Part shown: one piece after another, positions 44,418 to 52,921 of the stretch
How positions within the stretch are numbered: the first letter of the stretch is position 1
Layout: the number at the start of each line of letters is the position of its first letter
NCBI RefSeq assembly: GCF_003854965.1
Contig: NZ_RQPI01000011.1
Span: 62,001 to 126,000, forward strand
Direction: 5' to 3'
Length of the DNA: 64,000 nucleotides
Source: Paenibacillus rhizophilus
GTDB taxonomy: Bacteria > Bacillota > Bacilli > Paenibacillales > Paenibacillaceae
Program-made: the position numbers and the translations under genes
The notes under the pieces: generated by a model
Told to the model about the DNA's origin: nothing
Seen by the model: the letters and a program-made list of their open reading frames with translations, nothing else
Databases searched by the model: none

Positions 44418-45370
44418 TATTGGCGGCGGTAGTCGACCACATTGCTCAACGGAGCGCCGGAAACCAAATAAGATTTCATATTTTCGGTAAAAATATCGAC
44501 GAGGCGGTCGCTGTAATGATCGGTCAAGCCGGCGACATGAGGAGTAATGATAACCTGTTTCATGTCCCACAGGGGATGATCTTCCGGCAGCGGTTCCGTT
44601 TCGAATACATCCAGTCCCGCTCCGCGAAGCGGTCCGTTCTCCAGCGCTTCGATCAATGCCTCCGTATCGGTGGTGCCTCCACGGCCAATATTAATATAGT
44701 AGGAGCCTTCCTTAAATGCGGAGAACACGGAGGCATCGAACAAATAGCGCGTCTCATCGGTGAGCGGGAGTGTGTTAATTACAAAATCGCCCCTGGTCAC
44801 AGCCTCTTTCAATCGGCTGGTCGTGTACATGGCGTCGAAGCCGGGCAGCGGATCGTCAATCCGGCGCACGCCTACGGTTCTCATCCCGAACGCCTTGGCG
44901 ATTTGGGCCGTTTCGCCTCCGATTTCTCCGGTGCCGACGATGACTGCCGTCTTGCCCGTTAGTTCGGTTTCGGTACCGTCCGAATTCCAGATGTGGCGGT
45001 CCTGATTGCGAATGGCCGTATGCAGGTTGCGTACGAACATCAGCATAAATCCGAAGATGACCTGGGAGATGGGTTCGGCGTGTACGCCGCTGGCGTTGGT
45101 CAGCACAATTCCCCGTTGTTCCAGCCGGTCAAGCGGCAGCTTCTCGACGCCGGCAGACCAGGCTTGAACCCAGCGGAGCGGCGTGCCTTCGCGTAGCAGG
45201 CAATCGGAGATTCCTTTCGCCCAGCCGATAACGATCTCCGCCTCGGCAAGAGCGTCAAGGTCCGGCTGCTTGGCGTCGCTGTGCACATAGGTAAAGCCGG
45301 GAGCGGCCTTGCGGATCGCTTCCTCTTGTTCATTCGTCAAAGACTGCAGACATACAATCGATTTTGCCAA
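44414..45370 (-). CDS. D-2-hydroxyacid dehydrogenase, NAD(P)-dependent
   Basis: This 318-residue enzyme of the D-isomer 2-hydroxyacid dehydrogenase family has the nucleotide-binding VIVGTGEIGGETAQIAKAFG. Its catalytic triad is the arginine in NIGRGGTTD, the glutamate in LDVFETEPLPEDHPLW and the histidine in ITPHVAGLTDHY. It interconverts a 2-keto acid and a D-2-hydroxy acid; the family member (glyoxylate/hydroxypyruvate reductase or other) cannot be fixed. The TTG at 45370 is chosen because GGGAGGG lies 7 bases upstream; the frame is open to 45406. It converges on the TRM11-like gene with a 4-base overlap. Confidence 0.9.
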   Translation of the reverse strand: MAKSIVCLQSLTNEQEEAIRKAAPGFTYVHSDAKQPDLDALAEAEIVIGWAKGISDCLLREGTPLRWVQAWSAGVEKLPLDRLEQRGIVLTNASGVHAEPISQVIFGFMLMFVRNLHTAIRNQDRHIWNSDGTETELTGKTAVIVGTGEIGGETAQIAKAFGMRTVGVRRIDDPLPGFDAMYTTSRLKEAVTRGDFVINTLPLTDETRYLFDASVFSAFKEGSYYINIGRGGTTDTEALIEALENGPLRGAGLDVFETEPLPEDHPLWDMKQVIITPHVAGLTDHYSDRLVDIFTENMKSYLVSGAPLSNVVDYRRQY

Positions 45371-45459
45371 AATGGTTCCCTCCCGACAAAGAATTTCTAT
45401 ATTCAAGCAACAAAGTATTCTATAACAATATCAAAACCGCGAAGAAAGGTGAAATGACC

Positions 45460-46059
45460 ATGAATGATGGAATAAAGGACGGCAAAAGTGACTTGGCTCC
45501 CGAGAGGCTGTTCACAGCGGTGAGATTGTCCCCCGAACTTCGCGGAGCCGTGGGCGGCATGTGCCGCAGGCTGTCCAGGGAGCTTTCCTTTGCCAAGTGG
45601 GTCCATGAAGAGGACTACCATATTACGCTCCAGTTTCTGGGCGATACCGACCCGCGTGCCATTCCCGCGCTGGTATCGGCGCTGAGGAAGGCCGCCGCGA
45701 ACTTCGGGCCGTTCACCTTGTCGCTGAGTGAAGCGGGCGTCTTCGGAGCGACGGCTGCACCGCGCGTCTTGTGGGCGGGATTAGGCGGCGAGACGGATCA
45801 GCTGCGGGAGCTGCAAGGCCGGATTGTGGAGGCCACGCTGCCGCTGGGATTTCGCGCGGAGGAGCGCGCTTACAAGCCCCATGTGACGCTGGCTCGCAAA
45901 TACAGGGGAGAAGGGGCTTTCGACCCCGGACAGCTTGATGCGCTCACACGGGAAGAGGCGGCTTTGCATGCGTCCTGGAGAGTTGATCAATGGGTTCTTT
46001 TTGCAACGCGGATGCATAACAAACCGATGTATGAAATTGTCGAAACGATAAACTTTTAA
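45460..46059 (+). CDS. thpR: RNA 2',3'-cyclic phosphodiesterase (2H family)
   Basis: This 199-residue 2H phosphoesterase has the two catalytic motifs YHITLQFLGD (HxT) and YKPHVTLARK (HxT). It also has RLFTAVRLSPELRG at the N-terminus, typical of LigT/ThpR proteins that open 2',3'-cyclic phosphates in RNA. ATG 45460 is preferred over ATG 45454 since AAAGGTGA lies just before both and spacing favours the second. It is divergent from the dehydrogenase gene. Confidence 0.92.
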   Translation: MNDGIKDGKSDLAPERLFTAVRLSPELRGAVGGMCRRLSRELSFAKWVHEEDYHITLQFLGDTDPRAIPALVSALRKAAANFGPFTLSLSEAGVFGATAAPRVLWAGLGGETDQLRELQGRIVEATLPLGFRAEERAYKPHVTLARKYRGEGAFDPGQLDALTREEAALHASWRVDQWVLFATRMHNKPMYEIVETINF

Positions 46060-46076
46060 AAAAAACAGAAAAAAAC

Positions 46077-46106
46077 TTGTTCAAACCTCTCATTTTCGGT
46101 TACATA
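46077..46106 (+). promoter_or_regulatory. Possible sigma-A promoter of the cell-wall hydrolase gene
   Basis: TTGTTC (46077-46082) and TACATA (46101-46106) are separated by 18 bases. The start codon follows 36 bases later, with AGGAGG at 46130-46135. Confidence 0.45.
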
Positions 46107-46141
46107 TAGAAGGAATGTGCCGTAAAACTAGGAGGAATAAA

Positions 46142-47092
46142 ATGCCAATATTTAAACAAAACCGCTGGATGATGCCGCTGTTCGGTGTTATTCTGGTGTG
46201 TTTCTCTGCGATAATTTTGCTTGTGCCCGGACTGAGCCGGAGCGGAGAGCGGGACAAGGTCCATCTGGGCCGCTTGCAGTCGCCGCGGTTTTCGTCTGCG
46301 GCGGAGACCGGCGATATGGCCGTGAAAACGGCTAACAGGACCAAGCCGGCGGCGGAATCGGACCTTGCGCCCGAAGCCGCTAAAGTCCGGCAGGTCCAGC
46401 TCAAGCTGTCCGCCGTATATCGGGCACCCCGGTCCGCCTGGAAACCGGCGCTCGCCGCTGAATGGCTGAGCGCGAAAGAATGGAACCGGAAGGATCAAGC
46501 CGCCTCGGCCGTAACGGCAAAAGGCGGGACCTTCGCAGCCGCCGCAATGAGAATCCCGCAGAGCGTCCGCGAAGCGAAGTGGAAGGCGGCGTCCGGGGCC
46601 GCGGCGGGTCAATCCGCGGTCAAGAAGGCAGTCGTATCTCAGCAACATCCCCCCGCAATACTTTACTTCTCACGGAGCAGGCTGTTAAGCCGGGAAGAGC
46701 GCCACCAGGCGACCCGGAGCTACGCGGTATCCGAAGAAGATGTGCTTCTGCTGCAGAGAATTGTAATGGCAGAGGCGGAAGGCGAACCGTACAAGGGCAA
46801 GGTGGCAGTCGCCAACGTTGTTCTGAACCGGCTGCGGTCAGCCAATTTTCCCAACACTATTAAAGAAGTGATTTACCAAAAATTTCAGTTCAGTCCGGTA
46901 GCCAACGGGCGGCTGAACCGGGTCAAGCCGAACCGTGAATCGGTCAGGGCGGTGGCTGATGCGCTTTCCGGAGTCAAGGCGGTCACCGACGATACCTATT
47001 ATTTTCTTTCGCTTAAGCTGGCCCAGGATCTCACCGTGCACCATTCCCGCACTTTTTCCAAGAAAATCGGAAATCATAGCTTCTATAGATAG
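46142..47092 (+). CDS. Cell wall hydrolase, SleB/CwlJ catalytic type (Hydrolase_2)
   Basis: This 316-residue protein has an N-terminal membrane segment (about 10-28, WMMPLFGVILVCFSAIILLV). A long region of low conservation rich in Ala, Lys and Arg follows (about 30-190), and then a C-terminal Hydrolase_2 domain (about 195-316) starting EEDVLLLQRIVMAEAEGEPYKGKVAVANVVLNRL, with the catalytic glutamate in AEAEGEP, and ending KIGNHSFYR. The domain occurs in spore cortex-lytic enzymes SleB and CwlJ, which cut muramic-lactam peptidoglycan. Only the C-terminal domain is spore-like, and the N-terminus is unlike SleB, so a role in vegetative wall turnover is also possible. Confidence 0.85.
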   Translation: MPIFKQNRWMMPLFGVILVCFSAIILLVPGLSRSGERDKVHLGRLQSPRFSSAAETGDMAVKTANRTKPAAESDLAPEAAKVRQVQLKLSAVYRAPRSAWKPALAAEWLSAKEWNRKDQAASAVTAKGGTFAAAAMRIPQSVREAKWKAASGAAAGQSAVKKAVVSQQHPPAILYFSRSRLLSREERHQATRSYAVSEEDVLLLQRIVMAEAEGEPYKGKVAVANVVLNRLRSANFPNTIKEVIYQKFQFSPVANGRLNRVKPNRESVRAVADALSGVKAVTDDTYYFLSLKLAQDLTVHHSRTFSKKIGNHSFYR

Positions 47093-47148
47093 TTCATCTT
47101 CTTGTTACTGGGTAATCTTACTATATGAACAGAGGAGGGGGAAAAATC

Positions 47149-47832
47149 ATGAAAGTTACCTACTACGGCCATTCCGCGCTGCTGGTTGAAGCTGCCGACG
47201 CCAAGATTATCATTGATCCGTTCCTGTCGGGAAATCCCCATTCGGGAATCGCGCCCGGGGATATCCAAGTGGACGCCGTGCTGCTGACCCACGGTCACTC
47301 CGATCATCTCGGGGATGCGGTGGAGATTGCCAAGAACAACGATTGCCCGATATTCGCGGTGTATGAGCTTGCCGAATACTGCCGGATTAAAGGCGCTAAA
47401 GTCAAGCACCTGAATATAGGCGGCGCACATACGTATTCGGGATTCACCGTAAAATATACCCCTGCTTTCCACTCCTCCTCCATACAGGAGGGCGACTACT
47501 GGATTTATCTTGGCCAGCCTGCGGGAATTCTGCTGAACCTTGAAGGCAAGACGCTGTTCCATGCCGGGGATACCGCGCTGTTCGGAGATATGAGGCTGAT
47601 CGGAGAGCGCAATGCCATCGACATCGCTGCGCTTCCGATTGGGGATATGCTGACGATGGGACCGGACGATGCGCTGCTGGCTGCGCGCTGGCTGCGGGCC
47701 GCCAAGGTCATTCCGGTGCATTACAACACGTTTCCGGCTATCGAGCAAGACGGAACGCAGTTCTGCGACCGGCTGAAGCAGGAGGGCATTGACGGCTATC
47801 CGCTCAAAGCCGGTGAAAGCCTGGAGGTGTAG
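47149..47832 (+). CDS. UPF0173-type metal-dependent hydrolase (metallo-beta-lactamase fold)
   Basis: This 227-residue protein of the YtkL/UPF0173 family has KVTYYGHSALLVEAADAKIIIDPFLSGNP at the N-terminus, the metal-binding LTHGHSDHLGD (HxHxDH), HAGDTALFGDM, and the final VIPVHYNTFPAIEQD. All metal ligands are present. The physiological substrate of the family is not established. ATG 47149 follows GAGGAGGGGG; an upstream in-frame ATG at 47125 lies before that site. Confidence 0.9.
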   Translation: MKVTYYGHSALLVEAADAKIIIDPFLSGNPHSGIAPGDIQVDAVLLTHGHSDHLGDAVEIAKNNDCPIFAVYELAEYCRIKGAKVKHLNIGGAHTYSGFTVKYTPAFHSSSIQEGDYWIYLGQPAGILLNLEGKTLFHAGDTALFGDMRLIGERNAIDIAALPIGDMLTMGPDDALLAARWLRAAKVIPVHYNTFPAIEQDGTQFCDRLKQEGIDGYPLKAGESLEV

Positions 47833-47933
47833 GAAGAAGACGCGGGCGGCGCGCAGATTTTCTTTTATCGGGCGCTGCCCTGCCGGGGGCTGAGGCATGT
47901 ACCCGCTAGGGCGTCTCGGGCCGTTTAAACGGC

Positions 47934-47972
47934 AAAAAAGGATGACCGTCGCAAAGCCCGGTCATCCTTTTT
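47934..47972. terminator. Bidirectional terminator between convergent genes
   Basis: AAAAAAGGATGACCG pairs with CGGTCATCCTTTTT (14-bp stem), giving T tracts for both strands. Confidence 0.9.
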
Positions 47973-47989
47973 CAATTTCGTCCCGAGGG

Positions 47990-49177
47990 TCAAGGCGTCA
48001 AATATACCGCTTCTTCGGTGCACGGCTGAGAGAGGGCGCTCCGGCTCCCGGCCAGATCCTTCGAATTTCCGAGCATTTCCAGCACCGTTACCGCGCAGTC
48101 CCGCGGCTGGTAGCGGTCGGGCGAGAGCCGGAGGCGGCGCTGTTCCTCAAGCTCCGCGTACTCGCGCCGCAGGAGCCGGAACCACTTATCGACGACCCTC
48201 TCGGAGTCCAGCACCTCGGCAAGCCCGAGTTCGACGAAGTATTGGGAGTTTTTCTCTTCCTGCCCGGGAATGGCCTGGTAGAACAGCATCGGAATGCCTT
48301 TGGCCAGCGCTTCGGTGCAGGTCATGCCGCCCGGCTTCGTAATCAGCAGATCGGCGGCTTCCATCAGCTTGTTGACGTCGCTGCTGTATCCGAGAATGGT
48401 AACGTTCGGATGCCGGAGCCGGGGATCGCTGCGCATTTTTTCCACCATTTTATCATTGCTGCCCATGCAGAAGACGAGCTGAATCTGATCCATCTTGGCC
48501 GTCAGCGCGTTCATGATCTCTTCGCCGAACATCAGGCCCCAGCCGCCGCCCATAACAAGCACCGTAGGCATATCTGCGAGTCCAAGCTCCTGGCGGAGCG
48601 TCTCTTTGCTCGATCGTTCCCAGAACTTGGGGTGGACGGGGATGCCCGTTACCGTTACCTGGTCGGACGGAATGCCGCGCCCCGTCAAGATCGACTTGAC
48701 CCGCGAGGTGGAGACGAGATAGCGGTTCACCTCCGCGTTGACCCAGCTGCCGTGCGCGTCGTAGTCGGTAATCAGCGTGTATAGCGGCACGTTCAGCCCC
48801 AGACGCTTCAGCCTGGAAACGACGGCGGCGGGAAGAGGGTGAGTACATATAATAAGATCGGGCTTAAGCTGCTCGATGACTTGCCGGGCATGAGTATAAA
48901 AAACCCGGTGCAGCGCCAATTTGGTGAATCGGTTCAGTGATCTGTGATATTGCGTCTTGTACAGCATGCCGACCAGCTTCGGCTGGCTGCTGACAGTCTT
49001 GCGGTAGGCGGAAAGAATCCACGGAGCCACCGTCGGGTTCAAAAATTTGCCCAGCTCGATGACCCGGCACTGGACTGCCGGATTGAGGCGCTTAATTCCT
49101 TCAGCCAGAGCATAGGCTGCCCCTGTATGGCCAGTGCCAAAGCCTTCCGAAAACAGCAGTACTCTTTTCTTTCGCAT
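47990..49177 (-). CDS. UgtP/MGDG-synthase-type glycosyltransferase (GT28)
   Basis: This 395-residue GT-B enzyme reads MRKKRVLLFSEGFGTGHTGAAYALAEGI at the start (MGDG_synth domain, acceptor side), then TLITDYDAHGSWVN, VTVTGIPVHPKFWE, VLVMGGGWGLMFG, and the donor site ITKPGGMTCTEALAKGIPMLFYQAIPGQEEKN. Family members transfer glucose or galactose from UDP-sugars to diacylglycerol, making glycolipids and the lipoteichoic acid anchor in Bacillus (UgtP). The exact acceptor is not certain. The start at 49177 has GGGTGAC upstream; the frame is open to 49231. Confidence 0.88.
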   Translation of the reverse strand: MRKKRVLLFSEGFGTGHTGAAYALAEGIKRLNPAVQCRVIELGKFLNPTVAPWILSAYRKTVSSQPKLVGMLYKTQYHRSLNRFTKLALHRVFYTHARQVIEQLKPDLIICTHPLPAAVVSRLKRLGLNVPLYTLITDYDAHGSWVNAEVNRYLVSTSRVKSILTGRGIPSDQVTVTGIPVHPKFWERSSKETLRQELGLADMPTVLVMGGGWGLMFGEEIMNALTAKMDQIQLVFCMGSNDKMVEKMRSDPRLRHPNVTILGYSSDVNKLMEAADLLITKPGGMTCTEALAKGIPMLFYQAIPGQEEKNSQYFVELGLAEVLDSERVVDKWFRLLRREYAELEEQRRLRLSPDRYQPRDCAVTVLEMLGNSKDLAGSRSALSQPCTEEAVYLTP

Positions 49178-49386
49178 AATGTCACCCGCTACTTTCCATA
49201 TCAATAGAATTGCAAAGTCTGTTACATCCACTATACGCTATATTCGCTCAGAAATTCTGTTCTCTTTTCACATTATACAAATAAGACGTAAATAGAAAGT
49301 TAAAACACTGCAAAAAATTAAAAATAAAACATTTGGGAACGTATTGCAATCCGGCGGTCAAAGTGGTAAATTAATCAGTGACTAAA

Positions 49387-49409
49387 TGACCATATTCGTA
49401 AAATGGTCA
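49387..49409. promoter_or_regulatory. Candidate TetR operator, site 1
   Basis: TGACCAT and ATGGTCA form a perfect 7-bp inverted repeat with a 9-base spacer. A copy with one changed arm base lies at 50141-50163, in front of the adjacent membrane protein gene. Confidence 0.75.
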
Positions 49410-49457
49410 GAATGATTGAACAGCATTTCGCAAAGCGGCGGAAAGGACGTGCAAAGA

Positions 49458-50042
49458 GTGGCAGTGGTGGACCGAAGGCAGCAGGTGATCAAGGCGGCGG
49501 CGAAATCTTTTTCACTATTCGGGTACAAGGCGACAACGATGGATCAGGTGGCGAAAATCGCGAACGTCGGCAAGGGCACCATCTATACTTTTTTTTCGAA
49601 CAAGGAGCAGTTGTTTGACGAGATTCTTCACACGGTTATCCTCGAAATGAAAAATATCGCCGAACGGGAGATTAGGCGCGACAAGCCTTTCTTCGATAAC
49701 CTGCAGCGGGTGCTGGACGCCCTGCTTGAATTCCGAAGCGAGCATGAGCTGTTTATCAAGCTTTCCCAGGAAAAGCGCGAATTCGGCACGCCGCAGGCGC
49801 AGGAAGGCCTCGACAAGCTTGAGAGTGTCATCCTCAGTTATATAGAACGGGAGGTGGAGTACGCCATCGGGCTGGGAGAAGTGAAGCCGTGCGATCCCAA
49901 GGTCGTATCGGTGGTTATGCTGAAGCTGTATATCGTGCTGACCTCCGAGTTAAACAAACTGCGCGAGCCTCTGGACAAGGAGCAGATCAAATCGTATTTC
50001 CGGCTGTTTCTGGCCGAAGGGCTGGAACAGAAGCAATCGTAA
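49458..50042 (+). CDS. TetR/AcrR-family transcriptional regulator
   Basis: This 194-residue regulator has a TetR helix-turn-helix (RRQQVIKAAAKSFSLFGYKATTMDQVAKIANVGKGTIYTFFSNKEQLFDEIL, residues 6-57) and an all-helical ligand domain. The GTG at 49458 has AAAGGA at a suitable distance; GTG 49449 and TTG 49416 are alternatives. A 23-base inverted repeat occurs both before this gene and before the downstream YhgE/Pip gene, so it likely represses itself and that gene. The inducer is unknown. Confidence 0.93.
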   Translation: MAVVDRRQQVIKAAAKSFSLFGYKATTMDQVAKIANVGKGTIYTFFSNKEQLFDEILHTVILEMKNIAEREIRRDKPFFDNLQRVLDALLEFRSEHELFIKLSQEKREFGTPQAQEGLDKLESVILSYIEREVEYAIGLGEVKPCDPKVVSVVMLKLYIVLTSELNKLREPLDKEQIKSYFRLFLAEGLEQKQS

Positions 50043-50106
50043 GAGGGGGCGGAAGGCTGCCGGGGCGCTTTTCGCTGCCGCATCGGTTTCGCCGGACTCA
50101 CTATTG

Positions 50107-50129
50107 AAAAAGCCGAGAGGGCTTTTTTT
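50107..50129 (+). terminator. Terminator after the TetR gene
   Basis: AAAAGCC pairs with GGCTTTT around GAGA, followed by more T. It separates the regulator from the next gene's promoter and operator. Confidence 0.85.
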
Positions 50130-50140
50130 ATCCCTTTTGT

Positions 50141-50163
50141 TGACCAATCGGGGAAAATAGTCA
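50141..50163. promoter_or_regulatory. Candidate TetR operator, site 2
   Basis: TGACCA...TAGTCA has the same 23-base length and arm arrangement as site 1 (49387-49409), with one base changed in the right arm. It lies about 58 bases before the YhgE/Pip start codon. Confidence 0.65.
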
Positions 50164-50220
50164 GTGGTTATTACAGCAATACAGCAAAATATAAAGAAAT
50201 TTCATAAGGAGAGGACCGGA

Positions 50221-52575
50221 GTGAAATCATTATCTGTTTTTATCAAAGACCTGCGCACGGCCTTCAAGAAGCCGATGACGCTGATTACCCTGCTGGTCGT
50301 GCTGTTCATTCCGATACTGTACAGCGGAGTGTATCTGAAGGCATTCTGGGACCCGTACGGCAATCTGGATAAGATGCCCATTGCGATCGTCAATGAAGAC
50401 AAGGGCGCCAACTACGAAGGAACCAGGCTGAATGCCGGGCATGATCTGGTGGAGGAGCTTAAGAAAAGCAAAGATTTCGACTGGAGTTTTGTCAGCCGCG
50501 AGCAGGCGGCGGAGGGACTTAAGAAAGACGAGTATTATGTGGCGATCATTGTGCCGGAAAATTTCTCAGCCAATGCGACGACGCTGCTGGATGATCATCC
50601 GACGCCTGCACAGCTCATTTACGAGCCGAAGCAGGGCGAGAACTTCACGGCAAGCACCATCGCGGGTTCGGCGGCCAAGGAGCTAAAAGCCAAAGTATCC
50701 GCGAAGATTACGGAGGCGTATGCGGATTCCGTCTTCGACAAAATCACCGATATCTCAAGCGGGCTTGGCGAAGCCAGCAACGGCGCGTCCAAAATCGCCG
50801 ATGGCGCCGGCAAGCTGGACGACGGCGCGTCCAAGCTGAAGAATAATCTGCTTGTCCTGAACGATGGCGCGGGCAAGCTGCTCAGCGGCGTCCAGCCGCT
50901 GAAGCAGGGCGTCGCGGCGATCAAGACCGGGGCCGCCCAGCTACAAACGGGCGGCAGTTCCCTGGCCGGCGGGCTGAACCGGCTGTCCGCCGGCCATAAG
51001 CAGCTTGCGGCTGGCGCAGCGCAGTCGGCGGCAGGCGCCAAGCAGTTGAGCGGCGGGCTGCAGCAGTCGGCCCAAGGCGCGGCGAAGCTTCAGACCGGAG
51101 CGGAATCCGTCGCGGCCGGCAGCGCGAAGCTCCAAAGCGGAGCGGAGTCCGTCGCGGGCGGCAGCGGGAAGCTGCAAGCCGGCCTGGCTTCTTCAGTCGA
51201 CGGCAGCGCGAAGCTGGCGGACGGACTCAAGGCCTCGGCCGAAGGCAGCGCGAAGGTGAGCGCCGGGGCCAAGAGCGTCTCGGATGGGCTCCAGCAGCTG
51301 GCAGCGGCCAATCCGCAGCTCGCGTCGAGCGCCGATGTGCAGAAGCTGATCGCCGCAAGCAAGGCGGTTGCCGAAGGCAGCGCGCAGCTTCAGCAGAACC
51401 AGGCGCAGCTCGCGCAGGGCGCAAGCGATTTGCACAGCGGCCAGGAGCAGCTGGCGCAGGGCGCCGCGCAGGTGCATGACGGAGCGCAGCGGCTCGCGGC
51501 CGGTGCGGGCGAGCTGAACAGCGGAGCGCAGCAGCTGAGCGCCGGCGCCTCGCAGCTGGCCAAGGGGCAGCTGCAGCTCGCTCAAGGCGCTTCGGCGCTT
51601 GCAGCTGGCGGCGGCAAGTTGTCGGCCGGCATGCAGCAGTTCGGGGCCAAGCTCGGCGAAGCGGCCCAGGGCGGCAGCAAGCTGGCGGAAGGCGGCGCCA
51701 AGCTGGAATCAGGCGCGTCGGCGCTTGCGGCCGGAGTCGCCAAGCTTGGCGGCGGCATCGGCTCGGTGGCCGAAGGCTCTCAGAAATTGGCCGACGGCGC
51801 GGGAGATTTGAAGGACGGCACGACCGACCTGAAGTCCGGATCGGCGGAGCTTGCGGGCAAACTGGACGATGCGGCGGATAAGACGGGCACCGTCAAGAGA
51901 ACTGACGAGACCGTCGGCATGTTCGCCGAGCCGGTCGAGCTGAATCAGGAAACGCTGAGCGAAGTGCCGAACTACGGTACCGGGCTCGCTCCTTATTTCC
52001 TGTCCCTGGGCCTGTTCGTCGGAGCGCTGATCTGCACGATCGTCATCTCGCTCCGTACCACTACGGTTGAGGAGGCAAGCCGGTTTAACCGGTTTGCCAG
52101 CCGCACGCTTATTTTCTCCACTATGAGTCTTCTGCAGTCCCTGTTGGCGGCGTCGATCCTCCTCTACGGGCTTGGACTCGAGGTTCAGAGCGTGCCGAGG
52201 TTCTATGCGTTTACGTTTATCGTCAGCATCTCGTTCATGTGGCTCATCCAGGCTCTGGTGACCTGGCTGGATCAGCCCGGCAGATTCGTCGCGATTGTGC
52301 TGCTGATCTTTCAGCTCACGACAAGCGCGGGCACCTTCCCGCTTGAGGTCATTCCGAAATGGATGCAGTCGATCCATCCGCTGCTTCCGATGAGTTACAG
52401 CGTGCAGGGCTTCAGATCGGTCATCTCTACAGGCGATTATGGCAGAATGTGGAGCGATGCGGGTACGCTGGCTATTTATGGCGTCGGCTTCCTTCTTCTG
52501 ACACTTTTGTACTTTATGACCCGCGGACGCGATTCACAAGTTGAATTAAATAGTGAACAAGTTTTGTCTGTATAA
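50221..52575 (+). CDS. YhgE/Pip family membrane protein with a long Gly-Ala-Leu repeat domain
   Basis: This 784-residue protein begins with a cytoplasmic and first membrane segment (FKKPMTLITLLVVLFIPILYSGVYLKAFWDPYGNLDKMPIAIVNEDKGA), the YhgE/Pip N-terminal hallmark. An extracellular region of about residues 180-550 is made of many units of the type LxxGAxxLxxG. Several membrane segments (about 585-770) in the ABC-2 permease fold close the protein. Relatives include phage infection protein Pip and YhgE, linked to phage adsorption and to secretion of ESX/LXG-type substrates. GTG 50221 follows AAGGAGAGG. The TetR-type operator upstream points to control by the neighbour. Confidence 0.88.
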   Translation: MKSLSVFIKDLRTAFKKPMTLITLLVVLFIPILYSGVYLKAFWDPYGNLDKMPIAIVNEDKGANYEGTRLNAGHDLVEELKKSKDFDWSFVSREQAAEGLKKDEYYVAIIVPENFSANATTLLDDHPTPAQLIYEPKQGENFTASTIAGSAAKELKAKVSAKITEAYADSVFDKITDISSGLGEASNGASKIADGAGKLDDGASKLKNNLLVLNDGAGKLLSGVQPLKQGVAAIKTGAAQLQTGGSSLAGGLNRLSAGHKQLAAGAAQSAAGAKQLSGGLQQSAQGAAKLQTGAESVAAGSAKLQSGAESVAGGSGKLQAGLASSVDGSAKLADGLKASAEGSAKVSAGAKSVSDGLQQLAAANPQLASSADVQKLIAASKAVAEGSAQLQQNQAQLAQGASDLHSGQEQLAQGAAQVHDGAQRLAAGAGELNSGAQQLSAGASQLAKGQLQLAQGASALAAGGGKLSAGMQQFGAKLGEAAQGGSKLAEGGAKLESGASALAAGVAKLGGGIGSVAEGSQKLADGAGDLKDGTTDLKSGSAELAGKLDDAADKTGTVKRTDETVGMFAEPVELNQETLSEVPNYGTGLAPYFLSLGLFVGALICTIVISLRTTTVEEASRFNRFASRTLIFSTMSLLQSLLAASILLYGLGLEVQSVPRFYAFTFIVSISFMWLIQALVTWLDQPGRFVAIVLLIFQLTTSAGTFPLEVIPKWMQSIHPLLPMSYSVQGFRSVISTGDYGRMWSDAGTLAIYGVGFLLLTLLYFMTRGRDSQVELNSEQVLSV
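50755..51870 (+). repeat. Repetitive coding region (LxxGAxxLxxG units) in the YhgE/Pip gene
   Basis: The translated units are 7 or 14 residues long with recurring GA, L and G positions (for example GAAKLQTGAESVAAGSAKL followed by QSGAESVAGGSGKLQAG). The DNA is correspondingly repetitive and GC-rich, and shadow frames on the other strand are open as a result. Confidence 0.85.
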
Positions 52576-52611
52576 CGCCATAATGGAACCGCCGGAAGCG
52601 GTTTTCACCGG

Positions 52612-52634
52612 AGCGCCCTTTTAGGGCGCTTTTT
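52612..52634 (+). terminator. Terminator after the YhgE/Pip gene
   Basis: AGCGCCCT pairs with AGGGCGCT around TTT, followed by a run of T. A smaller hairpin (AACCGC / GCGGTT) lies just upstream at 52588-52603. Confidence 0.9.
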
Positions 52635-52690
52635 GGTTTATACAGGTAAAAAAAACGCTTTCCCATTAATATTACAAAAGGATTACATGT

Positions 52691-52704
52691 GTATAGCGCT
52701 TTCA
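52691..52704. promoter_or_regulatory. Possible cre site upstream of glutamate synthase
   Basis: Read on the minus strand, TGAAAGCGCTATAC agrees with the CcpA consensus except at its end. It lies about 120 bases upstream of the promoter, so direct control is doubtful. Confidence 0.3.
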
Positions 52705-52825
52705 ATTTATAAGCCCATATTCAATTATTATGTATAAATATTCATCAGGGAGATTAATTGGGCTTTATTTCGCTAAAGCTGTGACGCAAAAGCTAATCTT
52801 AATCAGTATAATAAAAAAGTTTAAA

Positions 52826-52854
52826 TTGCGCTCATGTGAGGTCGATGATAAAAT
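52826..52854 (+). promoter_or_regulatory. Promoter of the glutamate synthase gene
   Basis: TTGCGC (52826-52831) and TAAAAT (52849-52854) are separated by exactly 17 bases. Confidence 0.65.
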
Positions 52855-52921
52855 AATATAACCACTCTGCGTTGAATAATTATTAATAATGCCCCACTTT
52901 ATTATAGAAAGGTTGCGTAAG

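Larger units (their letters stand above)
52576..52921 (+). promoter_or_regulatory. Leader of the glutamate synthase gene
   Basis: The 346 bases contain the previous gene's terminator, a cre-like site (52691-52704), a TATAAT at 52807-52812 without a good -35, and a good promoter at 52826-52854. GAAAGG at about 52907-52912 serves the start codon. The stretch 52705-52800 shows nothing I can name. Confidence 0.5.

Noticed and set aside
51193..51585. Minus-strand frames inside the YhgE/Pip repeat region
   Set aside because: They are by-products of the repetitive GC-rich coding sequence; products are leucine- and arginine-rich with no start signals.
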